Origin: CALMFG01 sp963674805
GTDB taxonomy: Bacteria; Bacillota; Clostridia; Christensenellales; CALMFG01
Length of the DNA stretch: 64,000 nucleotides
Direction of reading: 5' to 3'
Assembly (NCBI GenBank): GCA_963674805.2
Contig: CAXXNY010000021.1
Coordinates: 186,001-250,000, forward strand
In this document: positions 51,913 through 61,450 of the stretch, piece by piece
How the letters are laid out: each line of letters begins with the position of its first letter
Numbering within the stretch: the stretch's first letter is position 1
Made by a program: the position numbers and the translations under genes
The notes under the pieces: model-generated
Told to the model about the DNA's origin: nothing
The model's input: only the letters and a program-made list of their open reading frames with translations
The model's database searches: none

Positions 51913-53781
51913 GTGAAAAAACAGTCACAAGTACAACATCTAAATATAAAAAAATCCAGAATGGGCGGACTCGTCAGCCAGGTGACTGAATACCGTTTGA
52001 CGTCTTTTTTATTGGCTCTGCTATTATCTGTTTTTGTTTATTTGTTTTCAAAAGAACCCATTTATCTTAAAAATGACTATGGCTTTATCTTAAATACGCT
52101 CAGCGGGGGATTAACAGGCGCGCCTTATCACAACGTATTCTTTGTTTCACCAGCTTTAGGTAAAATAATTGCATTGCTTTATTCAGCCACCAATGGTTTT
52201 TTCCCATGGCTTAGTGTCTTCTGCTATTTGTTTTATCTTGCCGGTTTGTATTTATTAGTACGAACAGTACTTAAGTACGTTGAGAATCATTGGCTTAAAC
52301 TTGGCTATGTGATACTGCTGGCCGTTTTTTTTCAGGCGTTTGGAACGTTTTTAAATGTTTTCCTGCTCAGCCTGTATCTCTTCGCCAGCGTACTGATTTA
52401 TCTGTTCTTCGCGGCTTCCTATGAGAAGCGCATCCCAGATATTAAGCTGATTCTGGCAGGTTTCTTATTTGCCTTCGCATATTTTTTCCGTCCGATATTT
52501 TGGAACTTTATGCTGCTTTTTGCGGTGCCGCTGGTTATTATCTTGATTCTGAATAAAAAGACAAAAAACCTTTTACTTATTCTCTTTGCATTTTTAATTC
52601 TCTTTATACCTGAGACCATTATATCCAACCGCCTGAATCGTTCTTATGACCACCAGGCTTTCTATGAATACAGTTTTGCGCGCAGCGATTTGATGGACAC
52701 CAATAGAGGAAAACTGGAAGGCGCGGACCGGGATGCCGGACAAGATGCAGCCGGATGGTCAGAGAATGACCTTAAGATGCTGCAAAACTGGCAGTTAGTA
52801 GACGAAACTGTTTTTAATACGCAAAGCTGCCAAGCGTATATGGACAGCGGCGGCAAGGGCTATATCAATTTAAACGGACTAAAAGATATATACAGGTCAT
52901 CAGAGCCAAAGTTTTTTTTAACGCTATGTTTCGGTGCGTTTCTTTTGGCGTTATTCACAAAAGCTAAAAAGCCGCCCGTTATTCAGTTCGATAAAGAGAA
53001 ACGCGATTGGCTGTTTCTTTTACTGCCGCTGTACTATTTTGGCGGCACATTCCTGCTGTTTGCGATACGTTTCAATGTGAATATGATGTTTGCAATGTTT
53101 TTGCTGGTATTTTTCACGATCCCGTTTTCTTTCAGCGTCTTCAACAGAAACGGCTTAATCATCAACAAACCAAAGAAAAATAGCCGCAAAATCTTAAACC
53201 GGATGATGAAAGTGTTAATCGGGATAGGTGCGGTGTTTTTTATCCTCATTTTTAATCGTTATGCCTTGAACGGCCATATGAACAACCTCAATAAAATGCG
53301 CTACTATTTCGGCAAGCCGTTTTTACCGGCGGAACGGTATAATACGCAGATTGAATTTCTTGATGAGCATGTTGAAGCGCCTTATATCATTCTCCCGTCT
53401 TCGGTGATGAGCGATTTCCCTATGGTATATACCTGTATGCCATTCCTTGAATATAAGAACTTTAAGCCATCAGACTGGGTGCCGGTTGCATGGCGCGCGC
53501 AAAGCGAGTATTTTTATAAAATTATCAATCAGCACGGCTATCAGTCAGGGTCGGACCTGCTGCGGTCGCTTGCCGAAGGGGACACGTCAATCATTATTTT
53601 TTCAGCAGGCAGCGATGACAAAATTGCGGCCGAAAAAGAAATGCTGTATACATTTTTATCAGAACACTACGGGGATTCGCTGGCATCGAGCAAAGCGGAC
53701 TTTATTCGAATCTATAAAGACGACTATGCCGAACTGAGTGTGCTGGCATCGCCGGATTCAAATTTCAAATTGAAACCTTAA
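51913..53781 (+). CDS. Polytopic membrane protein, possible GT-C glycosyltransferase
   Basis: 622 residues from GTG 51913. The ribosome binding site is weak; ATG 51961 is an alternative that would remove 16 residues. About eleven helices in two blocks (30-230 and 310-440) surround a loop of about 90 residues (245-330), with a soluble domain of about 170 residues at the C-terminus. The acidic YLKNDYGFILNTLSGG in the first external loop could hold a GT-C catalytic aspartate. I do not recognise a specific family. It is divergent from the aminosugar operon, so a role in decorating an envelope glycan is reasonable. Confidence 0.65.
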   Translation: MKKQSQVQHLNIKKSRMGGLVSQVTEYRLTSFLLALLLSVFVYLFSKEPIYLKNDYGFILNTLSGGLTGAPYHNVFFVSPALGKIIALLYSATNGFFPWLSVFCYLFYLAGLYLLVRTVLKYVENHWLKLGYVILLAVFFQAFGTFLNVFLLSLYLFASVLIYLFFAASYEKRIPDIKLILAGFLFAFAYFFRPIFWNFMLLFAVPLVIILILNKKTKNLLLILFAFLILFIPETIISNRLNRSYDHQAFYEYSFARSDLMDTNRGKLEGADRDAGQDAAGWSENDLKMLQNWQLVDETVFNTQSCQAYMDSGGKGYINLNGLKDIYRSSEPKFFLTLCFGAFLLALFTKAKKPPVIQFDKEKRDWLFLLLPLYYFGGTFLLFAIRFNVNMMFAMFLLVFFTIPFSFSVFNRNGLIINKPKKNSRKILNRMMKVLIGIGAVFFILIFNRYALNGHMNNLNKMRYYFGKPFLPAERYNTQIEFLDEHVEAPYIILPSSVMSDFPMVYTCMPFLEYKNFKPSDWVPVAWRAQSEYFYKIINQHGYQSGSDLLRSLAEGDTSIIIFSAGSDDKIAAEKEMLYTFLSEHYGDSLASSKADFIRIYKDDYAELSVLASPDSNFKLKP

Positions 53782-54078
53782 ACCACATAAGCACTATTTT
53801 GTAACAATTGCAAACCAGATAAAGCATTGTTTAAAGGGTTTTATGCGTTCGGGCGCGAAGTTTATTAAGACGCTGTTTATTTGTTATATTTATTTAACGT
53901 CCTCCATTTTTTTTGCGATACAAAAAGCGGTTTTGGGATACACCTAAATATATGTTAGAAAAGAGGAAATTTGTTACCGAAACTTGCGTTTTTGTTGATG
54001 CAGCAATTGGAAACATGATATGAAATAATTAACTAATGCTAAGCATAAGCGAAAAAACTTATGGAGGAGTAGTAAAAA

Positions 54079-55152
54079 ATGAAAACAAAATTACTAACAT
54101 TGTTCATCGTGCTTGCTATGGTATTTTCATTAGCAGCATGCGCAGGTACGGTTGAAGAAGAACCAGCAGCCGCAGCAGTTGAGGAAGAAGTGGTTGTTGA
54201 GGAAGTTGCAGAAGAAGATGCGGCGCCGGAAACGGTTTATACAATGAAGATCGGGCACGCACATTCAACCGAAGCGATCAGACATACAGGTCTGCTTGAG
54301 TTCGAAAAGATGGTTGAAGAAGCAACAAACGGCGGTATCGACGTTGAAATTTATCCGAACAATGAGCTGGGTACAGAAGAAGAAATGATTGAAGCGGTTA
54401 AACTGGGCGTCCTCCAGTGCACACTGTCAGGTAAGTTCGACTTGGTTTCTCCGGATTTCTCAATCTATCTGATGCCGTTTATGTTTGACGGCCCGGAAGA
54501 CTTCCAGCTGGTAGCCGGCGGCGAATTGGGTGACAGAATTGCGGCGAGATCGACCGAAGTGGGCATCACGGTGCTGGCAACAGGCGATGCAGGCGGATTC
54601 AGACAATGGACCAACAACATTCGTCCGATTAAAACTCCGGAAGATATGAAAGGCCTTAAAATGCGGACACCCGGCGTTCAGGCGATTCAGGATGAAATGG
54701 CTGCATTCGGCGCTAACGTAACGGCCATTGCTTATGCCGAACTGTATGAAGCATTGAAGACCGGTGTTGTAGACGGACAGGAAAACCCGTATGCAAACAT
54801 CGTGGACAAGAAGTTCTACGAAGTTCAGAAGTACATGACAGTATGTAACTACCAGATCCATCCGGCGCCGCTCTGCGTGAACACGGGATGGCTCAGCGCT
54901 CTGCCGGCTGACTATCAGGCAATATTGATTGACTGTGCGCAGAAGATGTTCGACATTACCGACCAGATGTTCATCGACATGTCGGCTGAAAACCTGGCTA
55001 TCATTGAAGGCGCAGGCGTTGAAACTTATGAATTAACATCTGACGAAAAAGCGGCATTTAAGGCATTGGGACAGTCGGTTATTGAAGACTGGATTGCAAA
55101 TGAAAAATTCGATGTTGACCTGTTCAACGATGTTGCGGCGGCACTCGAATAA
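54079..55152 (+). CDS. dctP: TRAP transporter substrate-binding lipoprotein (DctP family)
   Basis: 357 residues. Lipoprotein signal MKTKLLTLFIVLAMVFSLAAC (lipobox LAAC, cysteine at about 21; quoted in part), then an acidic linker rich in Glu and Ala (about 25-50). The DctP fold has KIGHAHSTEAIRHTGLLEFE, GGIDVEIYPNNELGTEEEMI, and NNIRPIKTPEDMKGLKMRTP with the conserved arginine that binds a substrate carboxylate. VDGQENPYANIVDKKFYEVQ is the second signature. With kduI/kduD downstream, the ligand is probably a uronate. GGAGGAG precedes the ATG. Confidence 0.93.
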   Translation: MKTKLLTLFIVLAMVFSLAACAGTVEEEPAAAAVEEEVVVEEVAEEDAAPETVYTMKIGHAHSTEAIRHTGLLEFEKMVEEATNGGIDVEIYPNNELGTEEEMIEAVKLGVLQCTLSGKFDLVSPDFSIYLMPFMFDGPEDFQLVAGGELGDRIAARSTEVGITVLATGDAGGFRQWTNNIRPIKTPEDMKGLKMRTPGVQAIQDEMAAFGANVTAIAYAELYEALKTGVVDGQENPYANIVDKKFYEVQKYMTVCNYQIHPAPLCVNTGWLSALPADYQAILIDCAQKMFDITDQMFIDMSAENLAIIEGAGVETYELTSDEKAAFKALGQSVIEDWIANEKFDVDLFNDVAAALE

Positions 55153-55183
55153 CGTAAAAAGACATTTTTAAAAGAACGAACGG

Positions 55184-55217
55184 AAAGAAAGTAAGGAATT
55201 ATTTTCTTACTTTCTTT
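55184..55217 (+). terminator. Intercistronic hairpin between dctP and dctQ
   Basis: Twelve perfect pairs, AAAGAAAGTAAG (55184-55195) with CTTACTTTCTTT (55206-55217), and a 10-nt loop; a few T follow. It likely stabilises or partly terminates the message so that the binding protein is made in excess. Confidence 0.65.
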
Positions 55218-55244
55218 TCATATTAAGCAAAAAGGTGAAAAACC

Positions 55245-56009
55245 ATGGGGAAATCTAAGGAATTTTCAAATAATTTTTGGAACGTCATTGATAAAGGCTT
55301 AGCCGGCTGGAGCATTCTCTTGATGGGGCTCATGGCGACAATGGTGGTTATATCCGTCATTATGCGGTATGTGTTTAACCTCACATATGTCTGGTCGGAA
55401 GAATTAATCATTTATCTATTTGTCGCAACGACTTATTTTGGGTCGATCATGTGCGTCAAAGAAATGGAGCATATTGATATTCCGTTTCTAAGAGATATGG
55501 CCTCAAAAAATGTCGGTATTATCATGGATATATTCGTCTGTCTGGCCAATATTGCGGTTCAGATCGGCCTTGCATATTTCAGCTTTACCTGGATCGAAAA
55601 AACAGGTTCCTCCCTGACAACCGGATTGTATATTCCCTTATATGTGGTATACAGCATGTTCCCAATCTGTTTTTTCCTGATGGCAATCTATACGTTCAGG
55701 CGGATTGAAAATAAAATTGTACCGGCTATTAAGAAGGCATCAAAAGGCCGGACGGGATGGTCGGCATGGAATCTCCTATTGTTTTTAATCTATGCTGCGG
55801 CTGCAGGCGGTATCGGCTATTTATATACGACGATTGCTTGGATTGAGAAAATTAAAACATCAATCAAACCGGTGATGATGACGATCGTGTCTGCCATCTT
55901 CACGATTATGTTTGCGGTATGCATTCTCTTAGTGACGGTGTTTGCGATTAAGAGATTGATTTGTATCTTTAAGAAAGACACGTTTACGGAAGCGGGGGGT
56001 GAACAATAA
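55245..56009 (+). CDS. dctQ: TRAP transporter small permease (DctQ family), extended
   Basis: 254 residues, longer than the usual 160-190. The DctQ core has four helices (about 18-165) with VISVIMRYVFNLTYVWSEEL and the following TYFGS signature. A further 85-residue extension contains two more helices (about 170-192 and 210-240: LLLFLIYAAAAGGIGYLYT, IVSAIFTIMFAVCILLVTVF). The extension could support fused-type contacts with DctM. Its stop overlaps the dctM start. Confidence 0.88.
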   Translation: MGKSKEFSNNFWNVIDKGLAGWSILLMGLMATMVVISVIMRYVFNLTYVWSEELIIYLFVATTYFGSIMCVKEMEHIDIPFLRDMASKNVGIIMDIFVCLANIAVQIGLAYFSFTWIEKTGSSLTTGLYIPLYVVYSMFPICFFLMAIYTFRRIENKIVPAIKKASKGRTGWSAWNLLLFLIYAAAAGGIGYLYTTIAWIEKIKTSIKPVMMTIVSAIFTIMFAVCILLVTVFAIKRLICIFKKDTFTEAGGEQ

Positions 56010-57292
56010 TGGAAATTGCTGTACTACTGATTGCCTTTGTCGTTTTGTTATTATTAAAAGTTCCGTTGGTGTTTGCTCTGGCAGGATCCAGCCTGCTCTA
56101 TATGGGATTGTTCTCACCTGAGTATATGGTAATCATCCCGCAGAGAATATGGGCGGGAACCGACAGTTTTGTCATTATCGCTATGCCGCTGTTTATCATG
56201 ATGGGAGAACTGATGAACCGTGGCGGCATCACCAAACGAATTATCGACTTTAGTTTATATTTGGTCAGACCCATCCGGGGCGGACTCGGCGAAGTGAACG
56301 TAGTGGCGTCCATGATCTTTGGCGGTATCTCCGGCTCATCGGTTGCGGACACATCCGCTCTGGGTTCTGTTCTGATTCCTGCGATGCAGGAGCGCGGATA
56401 TTCGGAAAAATTGGCGACAGGGATCACGGTAGCATCATCGACAATGGGGATGATTATTCCGCCGTCGGTGCCGATGCTGATGTATGCGATGGTTTCCGAC
56501 CAGTCCGTCGGGGCACTGTTCTTAGCAGGAATGATTCCCGGCCTGCTGATCGGCGTAACGCAGATTGTATTGGTGTATATAATCTCAAAGAAAAAGAACC
56601 TGCACCCGCCGAAAACAGCGTTTGACCGAAAACATTTTACACATACGATGCGTGACGGCGCGCTGGCGATGCTGATGCCGGTTGTGATTATCGTTGTTGT
56701 GACCTTTGGGATTGCGACTGCCAGTGAATCAGCCGGGATTGCATGTTTGTATGCGGTGCTTGTCGGATTTTTGATTTACCGTGAGCTGAAGGTTAAGGAC
56801 CTTAAACCGGTCATTAAAAGAACGGTTTTGACATCCAGCAGCGTTATGCTGGTCATCGGGGCTTCGATGATATTCTCATGGATTCTCGGAGTTGAAAAGA
56901 TTCCGACGATCGTGGCAAACTTCTTATTGACGCTCAATGTACCTAAGTGGACATTGCTGCTGCTGATTGACCTTCTGATCCTGTTTGCCGGCACGTTTAT
57001 CGACGTAACGCCGATCATCATTCTGGTGGCGCCTATTCTGCTGCCGGTGGTGGAAACGCTCGGCATGAGTCCGCTGCAGTTCGGTGCAGTAATGATTGTC
57101 GGGTGCGCGATCGGATTGGTTACGCCGCCGATCGGAATGTGCCTCAACGCCGGGGCCAAGGTGTCAAAACTATCCATTACAGAGATATTTGTTGCGGCAG
57201 CGCCGTTTGTCATCTGTAACGTGATTGTACTGCTGCTGGTGACATATATTCCGGCAATCTCGCTCTGGCTGCCTAATCTGCTGATGTATTAG
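56009..57292 (+). CDS. dctM: TRAP transporter large permease (DctM family)
   Basis: 427 residues, about twelve helices, secondary-transport subunit driven by a sodium or proton gradient. Family markers are IAMPLFIMMGELMNRGG, FGGISGSSVADTSALGSVLI, TVASSTMGMIIPPSVPMLMY, and IGLVTPPIGMCLNAGAKVS. It forms the membrane unit with DctQ and receives substrate from DctP. Confidence 0.95.
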   Translation: MEIAVLLIAFVVLLLLKVPLVFALAGSSLLYMGLFSPEYMVIIPQRIWAGTDSFVIIAMPLFIMMGELMNRGGITKRIIDFSLYLVRPIRGGLGEVNVVASMIFGGISGSSVADTSALGSVLIPAMQERGYSEKLATGITVASSTMGMIIPPSVPMLMYAMVSDQSVGALFLAGMIPGLLIGVTQIVLVYIISKKKNLHPPKTAFDRKHFTHTMRDGALAMLMPVVIIVVVTFGIATASESAGIACLYAVLVGFLIYRELKVKDLKPVIKRTVLTSSSVMLVIGASMIFSWILGVEKIPTIVANFLLTLNVPKWTLLLLIDLLILFAGTFIDVTPIIILVAPILLPVVETLGMSPLQFGAVMIVGCAIGLVTPPIGMCLNAGAKVSKLSITEIFVAAAPFVICNVIVLLLVTYIPAISLWLPNLLMY

Positions 57293-57320
57293 CAAAGACG
57301 TCGTTTTACGGGGAAAGCAA

Positions 57321-58490
57321 ATGAAGAAACACGCAGAGTTAACGCGCTTGCTTGATTATATGGAAGAGCATATTGATCTTGACCATCTACGAGAAATCGA
57401 ACAACTTCAATATGATGCGATTAATTATAAAGAAATAAAGAGACTTCCGCTGACCATCAATACGAATCCCGAAGGATTTGAGCGCTGGCCGGCGGATGAA
57501 GTCTATGATAATCCGGAAAAGATGCTGTATAACGAGATTCTGTGGAGCACTATGCACAGTTCTTATAACAGCGTCCGGATAAAAGATGACTGCCCGCTGA
57601 TGATTCGCGCGGATTACGGGCAGGGAATCATTGCGTCCATGTTTGGCTGTAAGATTCCACAATGCAATAAAAAAGGCCTCAGCGTGGAACCGATTGGGAT
57701 AGATGAAGCCAGAAGGGTTTTCGCAAAAGGCATTCCCGACGTGAAAACGGCGCTGGGGAAACGCGTGATTGAAACTTGCCAATATTATCATGAGCGGATG
57801 CAGTCATATCCCAAATGTTATAAAGCCATTCACATTACCCAGCCGGACATTCAGGGACCCTTGCATATCCTGCGTTTAGTTGCCGGTGACGAGATTTGTT
57901 CCCTAAGCACGGAAAGCCCGGAGATGATGCGGGAGATGGTGAGCATTGCCGCCAGAACTTATATTCAATTTAGACGTGAACTGGATCCGCTGCTGACTGA
58001 CCACTTGTATGATGCTGTGTTTGTGCATGGCTGCTGCTGCGGCGGCAGGGTATTGGTGCATGCCGACGGCGCGGGAGAACAGCTTCCGGAAGACCCCTGC
58101 CAGCAATTCAGTACTGAAGCCAGTAAGTATATTTTGTTTGCGTTTAAAGGACAGGGCGGCGGATCGCTACGCTATACCGAAGCGTACCGGGACTGGCATA
58201 ATGAACTGACGAACAGTGAATATCTGCGCTGTGTTTATTATGAACATCCTGCGCTGTATGATCTGAAAGCATGTTATCAGAACCTGAAAGCGAGAAATAT
58301 TGCAATCGTGGGATGGGGGAATGGCAGCAGCTTTGAACAGATGCGGCAAACGGTTGAGACAGGGGACGACGGCAAGCCGATATTAACGGGATTAACCGCG
58401 ATATGCCGGTCAAACGATTGGAAGGACGGCATTGATATCATGAAAAGACATCAGGCGCTCTGCGACGCGGACAGAGGCTGCCGGGCTTAA
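57321..58490 (+). CDS. Unrecognised protein of the uronate locus, possible URO-D-like fold
   Basis: 389 residues, soluble, no signal. GGGGAAAGCAA precedes the ATG, 28 nt after dctM. The conserved-looking parts are IRADYGQGIIASMFGC, KAIHITQPDIQGPLHILRLV, FVHGCCCGGRVLVHADGAGE with three consecutive cysteines, and IAIVGWGNGSSFEQMRQTVE. The alternation of strands and helices and the DIQGPL segment recall uroporphyrinogen decarboxylase-like barrels, but I cannot confirm this. The position in a TRAP-kdu gene set suggests uronate metabolism. Its stop overlaps the convergent AraC gene by 4 bp. Confidence 0.6.
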   Translation: MKKHAELTRLLDYMEEHIDLDHLREIEQLQYDAINYKEIKRLPLTINTNPEGFERWPADEVYDNPEKMLYNEILWSTMHSSYNSVRIKDDCPLMIRADYGQGIIASMFGCKIPQCNKKGLSVEPIGIDEARRVFAKGIPDVKTALGKRVIETCQYYHERMQSYPKCYKAIHITQPDIQGPLHILRLVAGDEICSLSTESPEMMREMVSIAARTYIQFRRELDPLLTDHLYDAVFVHGCCCGGRVLVHADGAGEQLPEDPCQQFSTEASKYILFAFKGQGGGSLRYTEAYRDWHNELTNSEYLRCVYYEHPALYDLKACYQNLKARNIAIVGWGNGSSFEQMRQTVETGDDGKPILTGLTAICRSNDWKDGIDIMKRHQALCDADRGCRA

Positions 58491-59338
58491 TCGTTATTGG
58501 CGAACTGCTTCGGTGATACGCCGAAGTGTTTTTTAAATGTCCGGATGAAGTTGGTATAATTCTGAAAACCGCACAGGTCGCTGGTTGCGGTCACATTATG
58601 CCCCTGATGCAGCAGGATTTTTGCGCGGGCCAGACGGCGGGAAACGATATAACGGTGGATAGTGGTGCCGGTGGTGTTTTTAAACAGCTGGCACATATAG
58701 TGCTTGTTTAAATGAAATTCATCCGCCAGTGTTTCAAGCGTAATATTCGTGGTGAAGTTATCATTTGTATAATCGATGATGGATTTGACCGTGGGATTAA
58801 ACCCATAGCTCTCATCCCTTTTTTCTGTGGAGAAATTTTCTCTGAACCACCGGTTCACATGAACCAAAAGCTCAATATAATAGGATTCCAACAATGCCTG
58901 TGAACCAAACGAATCCATGTTCAAGTTGTCGATTTTATGCGCAATATCAAGAAAGGTCTTCTGCTGGTCTTTATTCAGACTGATTTTATTATGCGTGCCG
59001 CCTTTTCTGGAGATGAAGCAGCTGAGCAGGGATATGGAATGCTTCGCGTTAATTTCTTTAATTTTGTCCGGACTGAACGTAATGACCACCCGCTGGTAAT
59101 CGCCGTTCGGATCGCGAAGCGGTTTATGGATCTCGAAATTGTTGATAATGAACAGGTCGCCGGGATCCAGTGAATAAAAGGTGTCCTCAATCACATACTG
59201 CTTACCGCCGCTGACGGAATAAAAAAGTTCGAAGTGGTCATGGAAGTGGAAATCAGGGAAACAGGAAACATTGTTGCCTTTAAATCGTAAATCCAAATCA
59301 TTATCAAAACTTTCTTTGCTCTCAAAGGAATATGGCAT
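58487..59338 (-). CDS. AraC-family transcriptional regulator (cupin sensor)
   Basis: 283 residues from ATG 59338 (GGAGAGAAAA upstream); the in-frame ATG at 59380 lacks a binding site. The N-terminal cupin (about 25-110) has FHFHDHFELFYSVSGG and LDPGDLFIINNFEIHKP, typical of sugar-responsive AraC proteins. Two C-terminal HTHs (about 185-283): TLETLADEFHLNKHYMCQLF and ATSDLCGFQNYTNFIRTFKK. Divergent from the second regulator at 59479. It probably controls the uronate genes in response to a sugar. Confidence 0.9.
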   Translation of the reverse strand: MPYSFESKESFDNDLDLRFKGNNVSCFPDFHFHDHFELFYSVSGGKQYVIEDTFYSLDPGDLFIINNFEIHKPLRDPNGDYQRVVITFSPDKIKEINAKHSISLLSCFISRKGGTHNKISLNKDQQKTFLDIAHKIDNLNMDSFGSQALLESYYIELLVHVNRWFRENFSTEKRDESYGFNPTVKSIIDYTNDNFTTNITLETLADEFHLNKHYMCQLFKNTTGTTIHRYIVSRRLARAKILLHQGHNVTATSDLCGFQNYTNFIRTFKKHFGVSPKQFANND

Positions 59339-59478
59339 TTTTCTCTCCACAAGACGAATATTTAGGTATTTCACTAGCATTATAGCATAATTTATGTAAG
59401 ATTTATATCAATAATTGGATATAAAATGCTCTTTTTTAATGTTAACATATGTTTGAAAATGATTAGGAGGCCAGCGAT

Positions 59479-60579
59479 ATGTGCACGATTATGGTTGTTG
59501 ATAATAATCAATTGACACGAAACTGGGTACAGGACTGTATTCATCAATCGAATATTAAGCTCAACAAAATCATTTTATGCACAACAGAGACGGAAGCCGA
59601 GGCTTACATTTCTTCACACAGTGTTGATATCGCATTTGCGCGTATCGACAAAGCAAATCCGGCGGGCGTGAAACTCGTCAAGACCATCCAGAACAACCTT
59701 TTATTCTCAATTATACTGGGTTATGGGAACTGTAAGGACTATCATTCCCTCTGCCATGTTTTTAATAATGGTGTTTCACAATACCTTCAGGACGTATTTA
59801 ATAAGCAGGAGTTGGAAGGATTGTTAAACAGCGCATACGAAAGATACTGCTCTAACCGGATTAAACTGCAGTCAATGGCGACAAAGACCAGCGAAGAGAG
59901 CGGCAAAGCGTATTCGGATACTTTCTTAACGCAGCTTGTTGAATCCTATCTGCGTAATGCAAAAGTGAATGCCGCCGAGATGCTGGAATCTTATATCAAT
60001 ATGCTGCTCGACGTTATGGACAGCCAGCCGCTGCACCACTCCAAAACCATGGTGCTGGAAATGCTCATTATCATCACCGAAAAGGTGAACGACGGCATGG
60101 TCAAAACGGACTACGTGCTGTTTAACGCAAAAGACTGGCAGACCATAATGAGTTTTAAGAGCGCTGAAGACTTAAAGCGCATGTGCGCCAACTATTTGAC
60201 AAACCTCGCAAAAAACATTTATCTGCTGTCCAATACAAAAAAACAAAAGACATCCTCTATCTTATCGGCAATGAATTTTATCAAATGCAATTATCATAAA
60301 GATATTTCACGTGATGACGTCGCATATGCGGTCAGCCTGAACCCGTGTTATTTCAGCAAGTTTTTCAAGGAACAGCTGGGGGAATCCTTTGTGTCTTATT
60401 TACGGCGCATCCGGATGGAAAAGGCAAAGACCCTGCTGGAAAGCGCAGACGTAACCATCACCGCGGTCAGCGAAAAAGTCGGATATGCCGACAGCAAATA
60501 TTTCTCAAAACTGTTTGTCGATTATACGGGCGTCACTCCGGGAGAATACAGAAAATCGATTAAGAAATTATTAGCATAG
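59479..60579 (+). CDS. AraC-type regulator with degenerate receiver domain
   Basis: 366 residues. Residues 1-120 follow the receiver fold (TIMVVDNNQLTRNWVQDCIH) as in YesN-type two-component regulators. At the phospho-acceptor position, however, the sequence VDIAFARIDKANPAG places Arg where Asp is expected, and only one acidic residue is left in the N-terminal pocket. The AraC HTH pair is at about 265-362 (VAYAVSLNPCYFSKFFKEQL, TAVSEKVGYADSKYFSKLF). No kinase gene is adjacent. It may respond to something other than phosphorylation. AGGAGG precedes the ATG; kduI follows by 17 nt, so it is in the kdu operon. Confidence 0.87.
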   Translation: MCTIMVVDNNQLTRNWVQDCIHQSNIKLNKIILCTTETEAEAYISSHSVDIAFARIDKANPAGVKLVKTIQNNLLFSIILGYGNCKDYHSLCHVFNNGVSQYLQDVFNKQELEGLLNSAYERYCSNRIKLQSMATKTSEESGKAYSDTFLTQLVESYLRNAKVNAAEMLESYINMLLDVMDSQPLHHSKTMVLEMLIIITEKVNDGMVKTDYVLFNAKDWQTIMSFKSAEDLKRMCANYLTNLAKNIYLLSNTKKQKTSSILSAMNFIKCNYHKDISRDDVAYAVSLNPCYFSKFFKEQLGESFVSYLRRIRMEKAKTLLESADVTITAVSEKVGYADSKYFSKLFVDYTGVTPGEYRKSIKKLLA

Positions 60580-60596
60580 GAAAGAAGGAAAGAATT

Positions 60597-61439
60597 ATGG
60601 AGATCAGACAAGCGGCATCTGCGGCTGATGCGAAGCGCTATGATACGGATCGGATCAGAAAAGAGTTTTTAATCACCGGATTGTTTACCCCGGACGGCAT
60701 TAAACGCGTCTATTCTCATGTTGACCGAATCATTACCATGGGATACTGTCCGGCGGCTAAGGACCTTGAAATAGGGGACGATATTGATACCATGAAGAAC
60801 CTAGGCACGGATTACTTTTTGGAAAGACGTGAGCTCGGGCTGATCAATGTCGGCGGTAATGGGACCATAACGGTTGACGGCGAAACATATACGCTGAACA
60901 GCCTGGACGGGCTGTATGTCGGCAAAGGCGCAAAAAAAGTGGTATTCAGCAGTAACAATATAAGCGACCCTGCAAAATATTACTGCTTAAGCACCCCGGC
61001 GCATATGACCTACCCGACGGTGCATGTGGATATCACCAAGGCCGCTAAAGTGCCGATGGGCGAACAGTCGGCGTCAAACAAACGGGTAATTAACCAATAT
61101 ATTCACCCTGACGTAATGCAGACCTGCCAGCTGATGATGGGACTGACCGAGATGGAAGAAGCCAATGTCTGGAATACGATGCCGTCGCATACGCATGAAC
61201 GGCGGATGGAAGTCTATTTTTACTTTGCTGTAAAAGAGGATAATATTGTGGTTCATTTTATGGGTGAGCCTTCGGAAACACGCCATATCATCGTCAGAAA
61301 CGAAGAGGCCGTGATTTCACCATCATGGTCGATTCACAGCGGATGCGGCACAGTATCATATAAGTTTATCTGGGGCATGGCGGGCGAAAACCAAACGTTT
61401 ACTGATATGGATCATGTGACGATGAAGGACATACGATAA
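60597..61439 (+). CDS. kduI: 5-keto-4-deoxyuronate isomerase (4-deoxy-L-threo-5-hexosulose-uronate ketol-isomerase)
   Basis: Converts the keto-deoxy uronate released from unsaturated pectin fragments to 3-deoxy-D-glycero-2,5-hexodiulosonate. 280 residues, the family length. The zinc-binding cupin motif is PSHTHERRMEVYFYF, with a later histidine in PSWSIHSGCG; the start EIRQAASAADAKRYDTDRIR is typical. Directly followed by kduD, the next enzyme. Confidence 0.96.
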   Translation: MEIRQAASAADAKRYDTDRIRKEFLITGLFTPDGIKRVYSHVDRIITMGYCPAAKDLEIGDDIDTMKNLGTDYFLERRELGLINVGGNGTITVDGETYTLNSLDGLYVGKGAKKVVFSSNNISDPAKYYCLSTPAHMTYPTVHVDITKAAKVPMGEQSASNKRVINQYIHPDVMQTCQLMMGLTEMEEANVWNTMPSHTHERRMEVYFYFAVKEDNIVVHFMGEPSETRHIIVRNEEAVISPSWSIHSGCGTVSYKFIWGMAGENQTFTDMDHVTMKDIR

Positions 61440-61450
61440 GGGAGGGCGGA

